DNA from: JAKACA01 sp050010115 | GTDB taxonomy: Bacteria; Actinomycetota; Acidimicrobiia; Acidimicrobiales; Bog-793 | NCBI GenBank assembly: GCA_050010115.1 | Contig: JBEKLQ010000017.1 | Coordinates: 1-53,228 of the forward strand | Direction: 5' to 3' | DNA: 53,228 nt | In this document: one piece after another, positions 27,004 through 35,417 of the stretch | Layout: each line of letters starts with the position of its first letter | Numbering within the stretch: position 1 is the stretch's first letter | The notes under the pieces: generated by a model | Database searches by the model: none | What the model was told of the DNA's origin: nothing | Seen by the model: the letters and a program-made list of their open reading frames with translations, nothing else | Position numbers and translations under genes: made by a program

Positions 27004-29001
27004 TTGCCGAAGCGACGAGTGGCACCTTCGGATCTCTACCTCCTGAAAGGCCTGTCGAGCCCGGCGGTGTCCCCGGACGGTAGCCGGGTCGCCTGGGTAG
27101 AAGCTCAGGTCGACGAGGAGACGGACCGTCTCACGACCGCGATCCGGGTCGCCCCGACCGACGGCTCCGGACCGCCGGCGATCTTCACCGAAGGACCGGG
27201 TGATCACAGCCCGTGCTGGTCGCCTGACGGTCGCTACCTGGCCTACGTGTCCACCCCTCCTGACTCCCCGGCCGAGCTCCGGCTGGCACCACTCACCGGG
27301 GGTGTCCCCAGGCGGCTCGGGGCTTTCGAGGGCCCGGTCAGCCAACCGGCTTGGTCGCCGGATTCACGATCGGTCCTGGTCGTGTCTCCGACCGGTTTTC
27401 GGCGGCCGGCTTCCCAGCAGACCGCCACGGAGCGCAACGAGCCGAGGGTCGTGCGGGGTCTCGGGGCGCGTCTCGACAACCTGGGCTGGTTCGACGGACG
27501 GCGGCACCTGTTCGTCGTCGACGTGTTGTCCGGCGAGACCCGCCAGATCACCCACGGCGAGTACGACGAGGCCGATCCGTCGTGGTCGCCTGATGGCGAA
27601 TGGATCGTGTTCTCCTCCGACCGGGATCGCCGGCGGGACGACCGCCAGCTTCGCTCGGACGCCTGCCTCGTGCAGGCGCGAGGCGGCCGCGTGCGCCGCT
27701 TGACGAGCGGTGCCGGCCGGGTCGTAGCGCCGTCGTTCTCGCCTGATGGTCGCTGGGTCGCCTTCGCCGGCCATGAGAGCGGCGAGTCCTGGAGCCGGGA
27801 CGCCCACCTGTATGTCGTGCCCGCAAGCGGCGACGAGGCTCCGACGACGGTGGCACCGTGGACCGACCGGCCTGTGCCGATGATGCTCGGGGCGCCGGCG
27901 CTCTACCGCTGGGTTGCTGACGACGAGCTCGCGATGCTCGTCATGGACCGCGGTGCCGTGGTCCTGCACGCGGCCAAGCTCGGCGACGAGCGTTCCAAGC
28001 TCCTGGTGGGCGGTGATCGACAGATCGACGGCCTCTCGGTATCGTCCGACGGCCGCATGATCGCCTTCACGTCCGCGTGGCCGGACTCCCCGTCCGAGTG
28101 CTATTCGACTCGACGATCGGCGAGAGGCACCACCGAGCTCCGCCAGATCAGCAATGCCAACGACACGCTTTGCTCGAAGGTCGACTTCGGCCCTGTCGAG
28201 CGGGCGTCGGTGCTGGCAGAGGACGGCAAGGCGATCGAGTACTTCACGATCCGGCCGCCGGGACGCGTGACCTCTCGGCTCCCGGTTCACCTGGACATCC
28301 ATGGCGGGCCCCACGGCGCCTGGCCGTCGGCCCGATTCCTCGCCTTCCATCAGGCGATCGCCGCCGCTGGCTACCTCGTCGTGCTCCCGAACCCACGAGG
28401 GAGCTCGAGCTACGGGCAAGCCTTCACCGAGGCGTGCACCGGCGACTGGGGCGGGGCCGATGCCGCCGACATCCTCCGCTGCGTGGACGACGTCATCGAG
28501 CGGGGGCTCGGCGACACCGACCGGCTCTTCATGAGCGGTGGCTCCTACGGCGGCTTTATGACGGCCTGGCTCGCCGGCCACACGCAACGCTTTTGCGCCG
28601 GGACTGCGATGGCCGCAGTGATCGACCAGGTCGCCATGTTGGGCACGAGCGACATTCCCGGGTTTGTCGAGTTCAACTTCGGAGGCCTGTGGTGGGATCG
28701 CGCCGAGGAGTACCAGCGCCGCTCCCCCCTCACCTACGCACCCGACATCGCCACGCCCCTCCTCATCCTGCACTGGGAGGGTGACCTCCGGGTTCCGATC
28801 AGCCAAGGCGAGGAGCTCTTCGCCGCCCTGCGCCTGCTCGGGCGGCCCGTCGAGTTCGTGCGTTACCCGGGCGGTTCGCATATCTCCAGGGCGCCGTCCC
28901 AGAACGTCGACTGGGCGCGGCGCCTGCTCGAGTGGAACGCCCGCCACGATGCCCGAGCGTCGTCCGGCGGATCAGCCAAACGGCGGCGCCGGGACGTGTG
29001 A
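27004..29001 (+). CDS. S9-family peptidase (prolyl oligopeptidase / acylaminoacyl-peptidase type)
   Basis: The 665-residue protein has an N-terminal beta-propeller with WSPDGRYLAY- and WSPDGEWIVF-type blades (about 15-390) and a C-terminal alpha/beta hydrolase. The nucleophile is Ser514 in GGSYGGFM, with Asp594 in HWEGDLRVP and His626 in GGSHIS. There is no signal peptide, so it is cytosolic. I take TTG 27004, which has GAGGAG five bases upstream. A start at 26941 would overlap the preceding gene. The last 30 bases overlap the convergent DUF1707 gene in antisense. Confidence 0.93.
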   Translation: MPKRRVAPSDLYLLKGLSSPAVSPDGSRVAWVEAQVDEETDRLTTAIRVAPTDGSGPPAIFTEGPGDHSPCWSPDGRYLAYVSTPPDSPAELRLAPLTGGVPRRLGAFEGPVSQPAWSPDSRSVLVVSPTGFRRPASQQTATERNEPRVVRGLGARLDNLGWFDGRRHLFVVDVLSGETRQITHGEYDEADPSWSPDGEWIVFSSDRDRRRDDRQLRSDACLVQARGGRVRRLTSGAGRVVAPSFSPDGRWVAFAGHESGESWSRDAHLYVVPASGDEAPTTVAPWTDRPVPMMLGAPALYRWVADDELAMLVMDRGAVVLHAAKLGDERSKLLVGGDRQIDGLSVSSDGRMIAFTSAWPDSPSECYSTRRSARGTTELRQISNANDTLCSKVDFGPVERASVLAEDGKAIEYFTIRPPGRVTSRLPVHLDIHGGPHGAWPSARFLAFHQAIAAAGYLVVLPNPRGSSSYGQAFTEACTGDWGGADAADILRCVDDVIERGLGDTDRLFMSGGSYGGFMTAWLAGHTQRFCAGTAMAAVIDQVAMLGTSDIPGFVEFNFGGLWWDRAEEYQRRSPLTYAPDIATPLLILHWEGDLRVPISQGEELFAALRLLGRPVEFVRYPGGSHISRAPSQNVDWARRLLEWNARHDARASSGGSAKRRRRDV

Positions 29002-29436
29002 GTGGTGGTGCTCATGGTGGAAGCGCCGCCACGAGCGGCGGCGGGCCACCAGTAGCACGACGATCGCGATCAGCAGCCACGGGACGTGCGGTGTAAAGAA
29101 CGCCCACGACGTGGCGGAGACGACAAAGGCGGCCAGCAGCACGAGGCCCACGACTGGCCACTGCCGGCGCGGCGGGCGAACGGGCGCCGCCTCCACGTCG
29201 AGCCGAGGCAGGTCCGTCAGCAGCCCGCTCAGGTCAGCCCGCGTCTTCGCCTTCATCGCCCGGTCGAGGCGCTCGTTGAACTCGGCCTGGTCCAGGCGGC
29301 CGTCGGCGTAGTGCCGTCCGAGCGCCTCGCCGATGGAGCCCCGCTCGGCGTCGGAGACCCGGAGGTCCGGTCTGTCCGGGAGGCGCCGGGCCTGGTCGTA
29401 CCATCGTGCCCACGGTGGGGGCGGCGGTGAGTTCAT
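28972..29436 (-). CDS. DUF1707 domain membrane protein
   Basis: The 154-residue protein has a DUF1707 domain (from DLRVSDAERG through GRLDQAEFNERLDRAMKAKT) followed by a hydrophobic hairpin (about 95-135) and a His-rich basic tail. DUF1707 proteins are common in actinobacteria and linked to the envelope, with unknown molecular function. ATG 29436 has AAGGGA 9 bases upstream; ATGs at 29454 and 29472 are alternatives. It is followed in antisense by the end of the S9 peptidase gene and preceded by a PspC gene. Confidence 0.8.
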   Translation of the reverse strand: MNSPPPPPWARWYDQARRLPDRPDLRVSDAERGSIGEALGRHYADGRLDQAEFNERLDRAMKAKTRADLSGLLTDLPRLDVEAAPVRPPRRQWPVVGLVLLAAFVVSATSWAFFTPHVPWLLIAIVVLLVARRRSWRRFHHEHHHSHVPAPPFG

Positions 29437-29484
29437 CTCGGGAGATCCCTTCATGTCGGGTCCGAACTGCATGACAGTTGACGC

Positions 29485-29802
29485 TCAGTAGCCGCGGGTG
29501 CTGTGCAGCAGATCCGCGGCGATGGACGAATCGGTTCCCTGCTCCGGGATGAGCAGCCAGCCGACCAGGTAGAGCGGTACGCCGATGCCCCCGACGACGC
29601 AGAGCACGGCGAGGACGACTCGCACGACCGTGACGTCGAGCGACGCGTAGGCCGCGATGGCAGCGGCAACGCCGGCGATTATCCGACCGTCTCTCGGACG
29701 CTCGAGCGGGCGATTCGCCCAGGGAGGTGCAGGGCTGGTGGGAGCTACGGTGGGATCGGTGAGGTGTTCCCAGGCGGTTCCAGTGGGTGTGTCTGTTGTC
29801 AT
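29485..29802 (-). CDS. PspC domain protein
   Basis: The 105-residue protein has a Pro/Thr-rich N-terminus and a PspC domain (DGRIIAGVAAAIAAYASLDVT and PLYLVGWLLIPE) with one or two membrane segments. PspC proteins sense or transmit envelope stress. ATG 29802 lies 6 bases after a weak -10-like GATGAT on the minus strand. The start is divergent from the kinase gene at 29907, whose product has its own PspC domain, so the two probably work in the same stress circuit. Confidence 0.85.
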   Translation of the reverse strand: MTTDTPTGTAWEHLTDPTVAPTSPAPPWANRPLERPRDGRIIAGVAAAIAAYASLDVTVVRVVLAVLCVVGGIGVPLYLVGWLLIPEQGTDSSIAADLLHSTRGY

Positions 29803-29906
29803 ACCTCGATCATCCGCCGTCCCGGCCGAGTTGTGAATCGGGAATGACCCTGATCCTTCCTCCGGGATCCCTGACACCGCCTCCGGGTACCTCCGGGAGA
29901 ATCCCG

Positions 29907-31346
29907 ATGGTGGGTGGGCTCGTGCGGCGCGATCATCAAGGTATCGAACGAGTCCCCGAGCGCTCCGACACCGCCACCGCTCGCCAGTCACCTGAACCGC
30001 ACCGTGACTGGCCGAGGTGGAATGTCGCGCACTGGCAGGACCCGAGCCGGGACTGGCCCAGACGCCATCACCATGGATCGTGGCGCCGGCCGCGCGACCG
30101 CGGCCCGGTCCGCCGGAGCGCGGACGAGCGGATGATCGCCGGCGTCGCCGGAGGCCTCGGGCGGCGTATCGGCCGCGACCCCACGCTCGTCCGGGTGATC
30201 ATCCTCGTCAGCGCCCTCAGCGGTCTTGGCGTGGGGCTCTACGTGCTGGCCTGGCTCCTACTGCCTGCCGACGGCGAGACCGAGACCATCGCCAAGCGCG
30301 CGCTCGAGGATCGGCGAGGCCTCGCCCTTGCCCTCGCGTTCCTGCCGGCCCTCCTCATCGCCCTCCTCGTCGGCTCCGTACTCGACGCGAGCTGGATCGG
30401 CTCGGAGGCAACCACCGCATTCGTGAGTGCCGCCGGCCTGGTGCTCATCTGGCGCAACGGTGCCCCATCCGAACAAGCGCTCCTCCACCGAGCCATCAGG
30501 CCGTTCGTGCAGCTCGTGCAACCAGCCCACGGATCCGGCAGCTCGAGCCGGATGCTCGTGCGCTTCGTCAGCGGGCTGGTGCTCGTTGTCGGTGGACTCG
30601 GTATCCTGCTCATCGGCCACGGGACTCGAGCAGCAGCCCGGCCGATCATCGGCCTTCTGCTCATCATCGCTGCCATCATCGTGGTCTTCGGCCCGTGGTG
30701 GCTCCGCGTGGCGAGGGATCTCGTCGTCGAGCGGCAAGCTCGCGCCCGGGCCGAGGAGCGAGCCGACCTGGCGGCGCGGGTCCACGACTCGGTGCTCCAG
30801 ACACTCGCCCTCATCCAGCGCAAGGCCGACCAGCCTCAGCAGGTCATGCAACTGGCCCGAGCCCAAGAGCGCGAGCTCCGGTCATGGCTGTTCAACGGTG
30901 AGGTCCCGGGCTCCGGTGGCGACCAGGACGCGACATTCGCCGCCGGGGTCCAGCGGATCCAGGGCGAAGTGGAGACCTTGCACGGTGTGCCCGTGGAGGC
31001 CGTGGTCGTGGGCGACTGCGAGCTCGACGACGGGCTGCGGGCGTTGCTCGCAGCCGGCCGGGAAGCTGCCAGCAACGCCGCCAAATGGTCGGGCGCCCCA
31101 TCGGTGTCCCTGTTCGGGGAAGTCGAGCCCAAGGCCGTGTCGTTGTTCGTGCGGGATCGTGGGGTGGGTTTTGATCCTGAAGCGGTGGGGGCTGACCGCA
31201 AGGGCCTCGCCGAGTCCGTCCGCGGCCGGGTGGCTCGTCACGGCGGCACGGCGGAGATCAGGAGTGGGGTCGGCCACGGAACCGAAGTGTCATTGACGAT
31301 GGCCCGAGAGCCGGGTCGCCGGCTTCGCAACGGCGCGGCGACGTGA
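29907..31346 (+). CDS. PspC-domain sensor histidine kinase
   Basis: The 479-residue kinase has an Arg/His/Trp-rich N-terminus and a PspC domain (about 72-122). Four or so further membrane segments (about 138-265), a dimerisation helix with phospho-acceptor His293 in ARVHDSVLQTL, and an HATPase domain follow. The HATPase N-box is REAASNAAKW (Asn390) and its G1 box is DRGVGFDP. ATG 29907 has GGGAG seven bases upstream. The stop overlaps the response-regulator start as GTGA. Kinases of this form, with PspC as sensor and LuxR-type regulators, are found in actinobacteria and linked to envelope stress. Confidence 0.9.
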   Translation: MVGGLVRRDHQGIERVPERSDTATARQSPEPHRDWPRWNVAHWQDPSRDWPRRHHHGSWRRPRDRGPVRRSADERMIAGVAGGLGRRIGRDPTLVRVIILVSALSGLGVGLYVLAWLLLPADGETETIAKRALEDRRGLALALAFLPALLIALLVGSVLDASWIGSEATTAFVSAAGLVLIWRNGAPSEQALLHRAIRPFVQLVQPAHGSGSSSRMLVRFVSGLVLVVGGLGILLIGHGTRAAARPIIGLLLIIAAIIVVFGPWWLRVARDLVVERQARARAEERADLAARVHDSVLQTLALIQRKADQPQQVMQLARAQERELRSWLFNGEVPGSGGDQDATFAAGVQRIQGEVETLHGVPVEAVVVGDCELDDGLRALLAAGREAASNAAKWSGAPSVSLFGEVEPKAVSLFVRDRGVGFDPEAVGADRKGLAESVRGRVARHGGTAEIRSGVGHGTEVSLTMAREPGRRLRNGAAT

Positions 31347-31999
31347 CCGCCGTCGCACCGCGGCCGCGCGTGTTCCTCGTGGACGACCACGAGCTCTTCC
31401 GCAAAGGCGTGCGGGCAGAGCTCGGCGAAGAGATCGAGCTTGTCGGCGAAGCGGACGATATCGGGCCGGCCATCGAGCTGATCATCGAGCGGCAACCCGA
31501 TGTCGTGCTCCTCGACCTTCACCTTCCGAGCGGCGGTGGGCAGCTCGTGATCGAGGCGGTCAAAGCGACCGGCTCCAGCACCAAGTTCCTCGCCCTGTCG
31601 GTCTCGGACGCGCCCGAGGACGTGATCGGCGCCATCCGGGCCGGCGCCAGGGGGTACGTGACGAAGACGATCTCGGGCCCCGAGCTCGTCGAGGCAATCG
31701 GGCGCGTGTCCGAGGGCGACGCCGTGTTCTCGCCGCGGTTGGCGGGTTTTGTGCTGGATGCGTTCGCAGCGATGCCGGACGATCAGCCTCCCTTCGACCC
31801 CGAGCTCGACCAGCTCACGCCGAGAGAGCGGGAAGTGCTTCGTTTGATCGCCCGTGGCTACACGTACAAGGAGCTGGCCCGGGAGCTCTCGATCTCGGCC
31901 AAGACCGTCGAGACCCATGTCTCCTCGGTCTTGCACAAGCTCCAACTCTCCACCCGGCACCAACTCACTAGATGGGCGACCGAGCGCCGGCTCGTCTGA
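31343..31999 (+). CDS. NarL/LuxR-family response regulator
   Basis: The 218-residue protein has a receiver domain with acidic residues Asp14 and Asp15 and phospho-acceptor Asp58 in LLDLHLP. A C-terminal LuxR helix-turn-helix starts at LTPREREVLRLIARGYTYKE. It is translationally coupled to the PspC kinase and is surely its partner. Its targets are not shown here. The nearby DUF1707 and PspC genes are reasonable candidates. Confidence 0.95.
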   Translation: MTAVAPRPRVFLVDDHELFRKGVRAELGEEIELVGEADDIGPAIELIIERQPDVVLLDLHLPSGGGQLVIEAVKATGSSTKFLALSVSDAPEDVIGAIRAGARGYVTKTISGPELVEAIGRVSEGDAVFSPRLAGFVLDAFAAMPDDQPPFDPELDQLTPREREVLRLIARGYTYKELARELSISAKTVETHVSSVLHKLQLSTRHQLTRWATERRLV

Positions 32000-32138
32000 G
32001 GAACGCCTCCTCCCTACTAGCCAAAGGACGTACGCGAGACCCGACCCTCTCCGCTTCTCATCAGAGACATTCGGCGGGCCCGGCCAGCGGCGTTGTCCCG
32101 GCTGAGCACGGGGCGCCTCGATGGGCGATGATGGTGCC

Positions 32139-33500
32139 ATGTCCGAGCCTTCGCCGGCGTCAGGGACGGGGGACCAGCCCGGGTATCGTGGCGCAGGTTC
32201 GCTAGACCGGCTGCTCCGCTCGTTCGCCGATGACGGGCAGCTCGTGCTGCTTGCGCTGCGTCCCGATGGCGAGATCGTCTTCGCCAGCAAGGCCGTGGAC
32301 TATGCGTTCGGACACCGAGCCGACGAAATCCTCGGGACGAACATCCTCGACTGGCTGCATCCCGATGACGTCGACCGGGCGGCGTTCACGCTCGGACAGG
32401 GGTCGGAGGTGGAGATACTCCCGGGGATCACGCGTTTCTCGGTCGCCCACGCCGACGGTTCGTGGATGCCGGCCGAGGTGCTCGGGTCGTTCGTCACCGA
32501 TGGCGAGGAGAAGCTCATCGGCGTCTACGCCCGCAAGGGCTTACACGAGGTGCTCACCGAGGAGATCCTCCAGCTGCTGCTGACGGGAGCCCCCCGAGCC
32601 GACGCCTTGGCACCCGTCACCAACTCCATCCAGTGGGAGGAGGGCGGTTCGCACTTGTCGATCAGCTGGTGCGACCGAGACGGCTTCAACCAGGTCAGCA
32701 CCGGCTTGCCCGACGCACTCGGCGGTGGCGATGGCGAGGACCGCACGGTGTGGGCATCAGCGCGTTCCGATCGCGTCCCGCGGCACGGCTTCTCGGACGA
32801 TCTGGATGATCGCCGCAGAGACCTCGCCGCCAAGGTTGGCGTCAACTCGTTCTGGATCGAAGCGGTCGACTGGTCCGACGACTACCCACCCGCGATCATC
32901 ACCGTGTGGACGCAGGGCGGACCACGTGAGCCGGTCATTCACGCCTACGGGATGAGCGTCGCCCGCAACCTCGTCGAGCTCATCCTCCGCTGGACCGAGC
33001 AGGTCCAGAACCTCGAGCGAGCGGCCCGGCTCGACTCGCTCACCGGCCTCGCCAACCGGCAGGCGTTCTTCGACACCCTCGCCGGGGCGATGGGAGGCGG
33101 GGCCGTCATCTACTGCGACCTCAATGACTTCAAGCCGATCAGCGACGAGTTCGGGCACATCGTCGGGGATGCGATCCTGCAGCTGGCGGGGAGGCGGCTG
33201 CAGCGATCGGTTCGCGACCTCGACATGGTGGCACGCCTCGGCAACGACGAGTTCGGCGTGATGTGCGAGGGTGCCACACCAGAGGAGGCCGAGGAGATCG
33301 CAGGTCGGATCCGGGCCGCGCTCGCCGAGCCGTTCGCGGTCGGCTCGCAGGAGTTCAGGATCAGCGTGGGCGTGGGTGTGGCGAGCAACCCGGACGAGCT
33401 GAGCGAGCGATTGCTCGAGGCGGCCGACCGCGCAGTCGGGCAGTCGGAGAGCGGGCGCTACCGGCGCAAGGACGACGGGCTGTCGGGCGCTCCTCGGTAG
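32139..33500 (+). CDS. PAS-GGDEF protein with degenerate active-site motif
   Basis: The 453-residue protein has a PAS domain (about 22-130), a GAF-like middle region (about 140-290) and a GGDEF domain (about 293-445) preceded by LDSLTGLANR. The catalytic motif reads GNDEF (368-372) instead of GGDEF. The inhibitory site RDLD (359-362) sits exactly five residues before it. It has no membrane segment, so it is a cytosolic sensor. It may be a weak diguanylate cyclase or a c-di-GMP receptor. ATG 32139 is chosen; an in-frame ATG at 32121 is less likely. Confidence 0.88.
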   Translation: MSEPSPASGTGDQPGYRGAGSLDRLLRSFADDGQLVLLALRPDGEIVFASKAVDYAFGHRADEILGTNILDWLHPDDVDRAAFTLGQGSEVEILPGITRFSVAHADGSWMPAEVLGSFVTDGEEKLIGVYARKGLHEVLTEEILQLLLTGAPRADALAPVTNSIQWEEGGSHLSISWCDRDGFNQVSTGLPDALGGGDGEDRTVWASARSDRVPRHGFSDDLDDRRRDLAAKVGVNSFWIEAVDWSDDYPPAIITVWTQGGPREPVIHAYGMSVARNLVELILRWTEQVQNLERAARLDSLTGLANRQAFFDTLAGAMGGGAVIYCDLNDFKPISDEFGHIVGDAILQLAGRRLQRSVRDLDMVARLGNDEFGVMCEGATPEEAEEIAGRIRAALAEPFAVGSQEFRISVGVGVASNPDELSERLLEAADRAVGQSESGRYRRKDDGLSGAPR

Positions 33501-33538
33501 GCTCAGCCGGCACCGAACGAGACGGGGGAGCTAAAGTC

Positions 33539-33934
33539 GTGGGCAACCAGATAGCGCATGTCGAGTACCTGGTGCTGGGCGACGATCCGCACCTGGTCGC
33601 GAATGAGTGCGCGGGCTGTGGTGCGCGTTACTTCGATCGCCGCAACGCTTGCGCCGGCTGCTTCGGCACCGAGTTCCGGCCGGTCGATGTGCCAACTACG
33701 GGAGAGGTGACGGCATTTACGATCGTGTCGTTGGCGGCCCCCGGGACCCCGGTCCCGTTCGTGGCTGCAGTCGTCGACTGCGAGGGCACCAACGTTCGGG
33801 CCAACCTGATCAACGTCGCGCCCGACCCTGAACACGTGAGGACGGGGATGAAGGTCCGGCTGGCGACGTACTCGCTCGGGCTGGACGTGGCGGGGACGGA
33901 GGCGGTCGGTTTTGGCTTTGAGCCATTGAGCTGA
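33539..33934 (+). CDS. DUF35 zinc-ribbon/OB-fold acyl-CoA-binding protein
   Basis: The 131-residue protein has a rubredoxin-like zinc ribbon, CAGCGARYFDRRNACAGC (24-41), and a C-terminal OB-fold. DUF35 proteins pair with thiolase-type enzymes and bind acyl-CoA. GTG 33539 has GGGGGAG about 8 bases upstream. The thiolase gene follows after 11 bases, so the two are very probably co-expressed subunits. Confidence 0.88.
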   Translation: MGNQIAHVEYLVLGDDPHLVANECAGCGARYFDRRNACAGCFGTEFRPVDVPTTGEVTAFTIVSLAAPGTPVPFVAAVVDCEGTNVRANLINVAPDPEHVRTGMKVRLATYSLGLDVAGTEAVGFGFEPLS

Positions 33935-33945
33935 CAGGGGAGACC

Positions 33946-35148
33946 ATGGCAAGCGATGACATCTGGATCCTTGGCATCACCATGACGAGGTTCGGCAAGC
34001 ACCCCGACTCCGACGCGATCGACCTCGCGGCCGAGGCCACGGTGGGTGCGCTCGCCGACGGCGGCGTGACCATGCGGGACATGCAGGTCATGGCAGCGGG
34101 CTCACTGATGGGGGGCCTCGGCGTCGGGCAGGCGCTCCAGAAACAGGTCGGCCAGACGGGTATCCCCGTCTACAACGTCACGAACGCCTGTGCGACCGGT
34201 GCCACGGCGCTGCGGACCGTCGTCATGTCGATCAAGGCCGGCGAGGCGGACATGGGCCTGGCCGTCGGCGTCGAGAAGCTGGCAGGTGCCGGGCTGTTGA
34301 CTGGAGGGTCGCGGGCGTCGTTCTCTGCCACCTGGGAGCCTTCAGGCCGGTTCGGTGCGGTCGCCCCGGTCGACGGGCGTATCGGTACCGAGACGATGCC
34401 AGGGGTCTTCGCCCAGATCGGTATGGAGTACGGCCACCGTTACGGGGGGACGAGTTTCGAGCTGTTCGCGCGTATCTCGGAGAAGAACCACGCCCACTCC
34501 ACACTGAACCCGCTCGCCGCCTATCAAAAGCGCATGTCGCTCGATCAGATCATGGGCGACGTCATGATCGCCTACCCGAACACCCGTCCGATGTGCTCGG
34601 CGAACTGTGACGGTGCGGCGGCAGCCGTGCTCGTGAGCGGCACAAAGCTGAAGACGCTCTCGCTCACCCAGCAACGCCGTGCGGTGAAGGTAGCCGCCTC
34701 CGTTCTCACGACCGATCCTTACGAGCAGGCGTGCCAGATCCTGCCGAACGTCAACACCTTGACGCGCAACGCTGCTCGCACGGCGTACGAGCAAGCCGGT
34801 GTCGGTCCCGACGACCTCGATCTCGTGGAACTACACGACTGCTTCGCGACGGCCGAGCTCGTTCACTACGACAACCTCATGCTGTGCGAGGAGGGCGGTG
34901 CCGTCGACTTCTTCAACTCGGGCGCGCCGTGGCGCGATGGCGCCCGGCCGGTCAACGTGTCCGGCGGCCTGCAGTCCAAAGGTCACCCGATCGCCGCCAC
35001 CGGTATTGCCAACGTCTGGGAGGTCGCCACTCACCTTCGGGGCGAAGCGGGCAACCGGCAGATCGAGGGTGCCAAGGTCGGCCTTGCGCACGTGATCGGA
35101 CTTGGCTCGGCCTGCGGCGTACACATCCTGAAGCGGTCCGCCGCCTGA
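33946..35148 (+). CDS. SCP2-type thiolase / lipid-transfer protein-like enzyme
   Basis: The 400-residue protein has the thiolase fold with Cys82 in NACATGA, LVELHDCFATAE, GHPIAATG (His347) and a C-terminal GSACGVHIL, typical of SCP2/Ltp-type thiolases. Such proteins catalyse thiolysis, or as in the mycobacterial Ltp2-ChsH2 complex a retro-aldol cleavage in steroid side-chain breakdown, with a DUF35 partner. Which reaction applies here cannot be told. ATG 33946 has GGGGAG four bases upstream. A hairpin GGCTC-GAG-GAGCC (35177-35189) lies 28 bases past the stop. Confidence 0.9.
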   Translation: MASDDIWILGITMTRFGKHPDSDAIDLAAEATVGALADGGVTMRDMQVMAAGSLMGGLGVGQALQKQVGQTGIPVYNVTNACATGATALRTVVMSIKAGEADMGLAVGVEKLAGAGLLTGGSRASFSATWEPSGRFGAVAPVDGRIGTETMPGVFAQIGMEYGHRYGGTSFELFARISEKNHAHSTLNPLAAYQKRMSLDQIMGDVMIAYPNTRPMCSANCDGAAAAVLVSGTKLKTLSLTQQRRAVKVAASVLTTDPYEQACQILPNVNTLTRNAARTAYEQAGVGPDDLDLVELHDCFATAELVHYDNLMLCEEGGAVDFFNSGAPWRDGARPVNVSGGLQSKGHPIAATGIANVWEVATHLRGEAGNRQIEGAKVGLAHVIGLGSACGVHILKRSAA

Positions 35149-35176
35149 ACGGTATCGGGGCGCCCACTGCGGCCAC

Positions 35177-35189
35177 GGCTCGAGGAGCC
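35177..35189. terminator. Short hairpin after the thiolase gene
   Basis: GGCTC and GAGCC flank a GAG loop. The 5-bp stem is short and lacks a T-run, so this is only a possible terminator. Confidence 0.25.
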
Positions 35190-35219
35190 TTCCGGATGGG
35201 CAGGCTGAACACGGAGAGC

Positions 35220-35301
35220 GTCACCGTCTTGTCATCGTGGTGATGCCGATGGTTCATCGAGCGAGCCGAAAGTTCACTCGCCGTTTGGGCGCCTGTTCAC
35301 C
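35220..35301 (+). promoter_or_regulatory. GTTCA/GTCAC direct-repeat region, possible PHO box
   Basis: Two adjacent 11-base units GTCACCGTCTT and GTCATCGTGGT (35220-35241) are followed by GTTCATC (35252), GTTCACT (35272) and GTTCACC (35295). Actinobacterial PhoP sites consist of 11-base direct repeats with a GTTCACC-like core. The later copies are not in exact 11-base phase. The location upstream of a phospholipase-type gene fits phosphate control, but this is inference. Confidence 0.3.
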
Positions 35302-35417
35302 TTCGTCTGCTGGGATGAGCGGCGCTGCGGGCCACTCGCTCGCAGGTCCTTCCAACAAAGGGCTTCCCTCACCAAACGGCGCTCGACTCGGGCGCCGGCG
35401 TAGAAAGGAACCTCCTC

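Noticed and set aside
27364..28947. 527-residue minus-strand frame opposite the S9 peptidase
   Set aside because: A shadow frame of GC-rich coding DNA. The plus strand carries the complete propeller and Ser-Asp-His triad.
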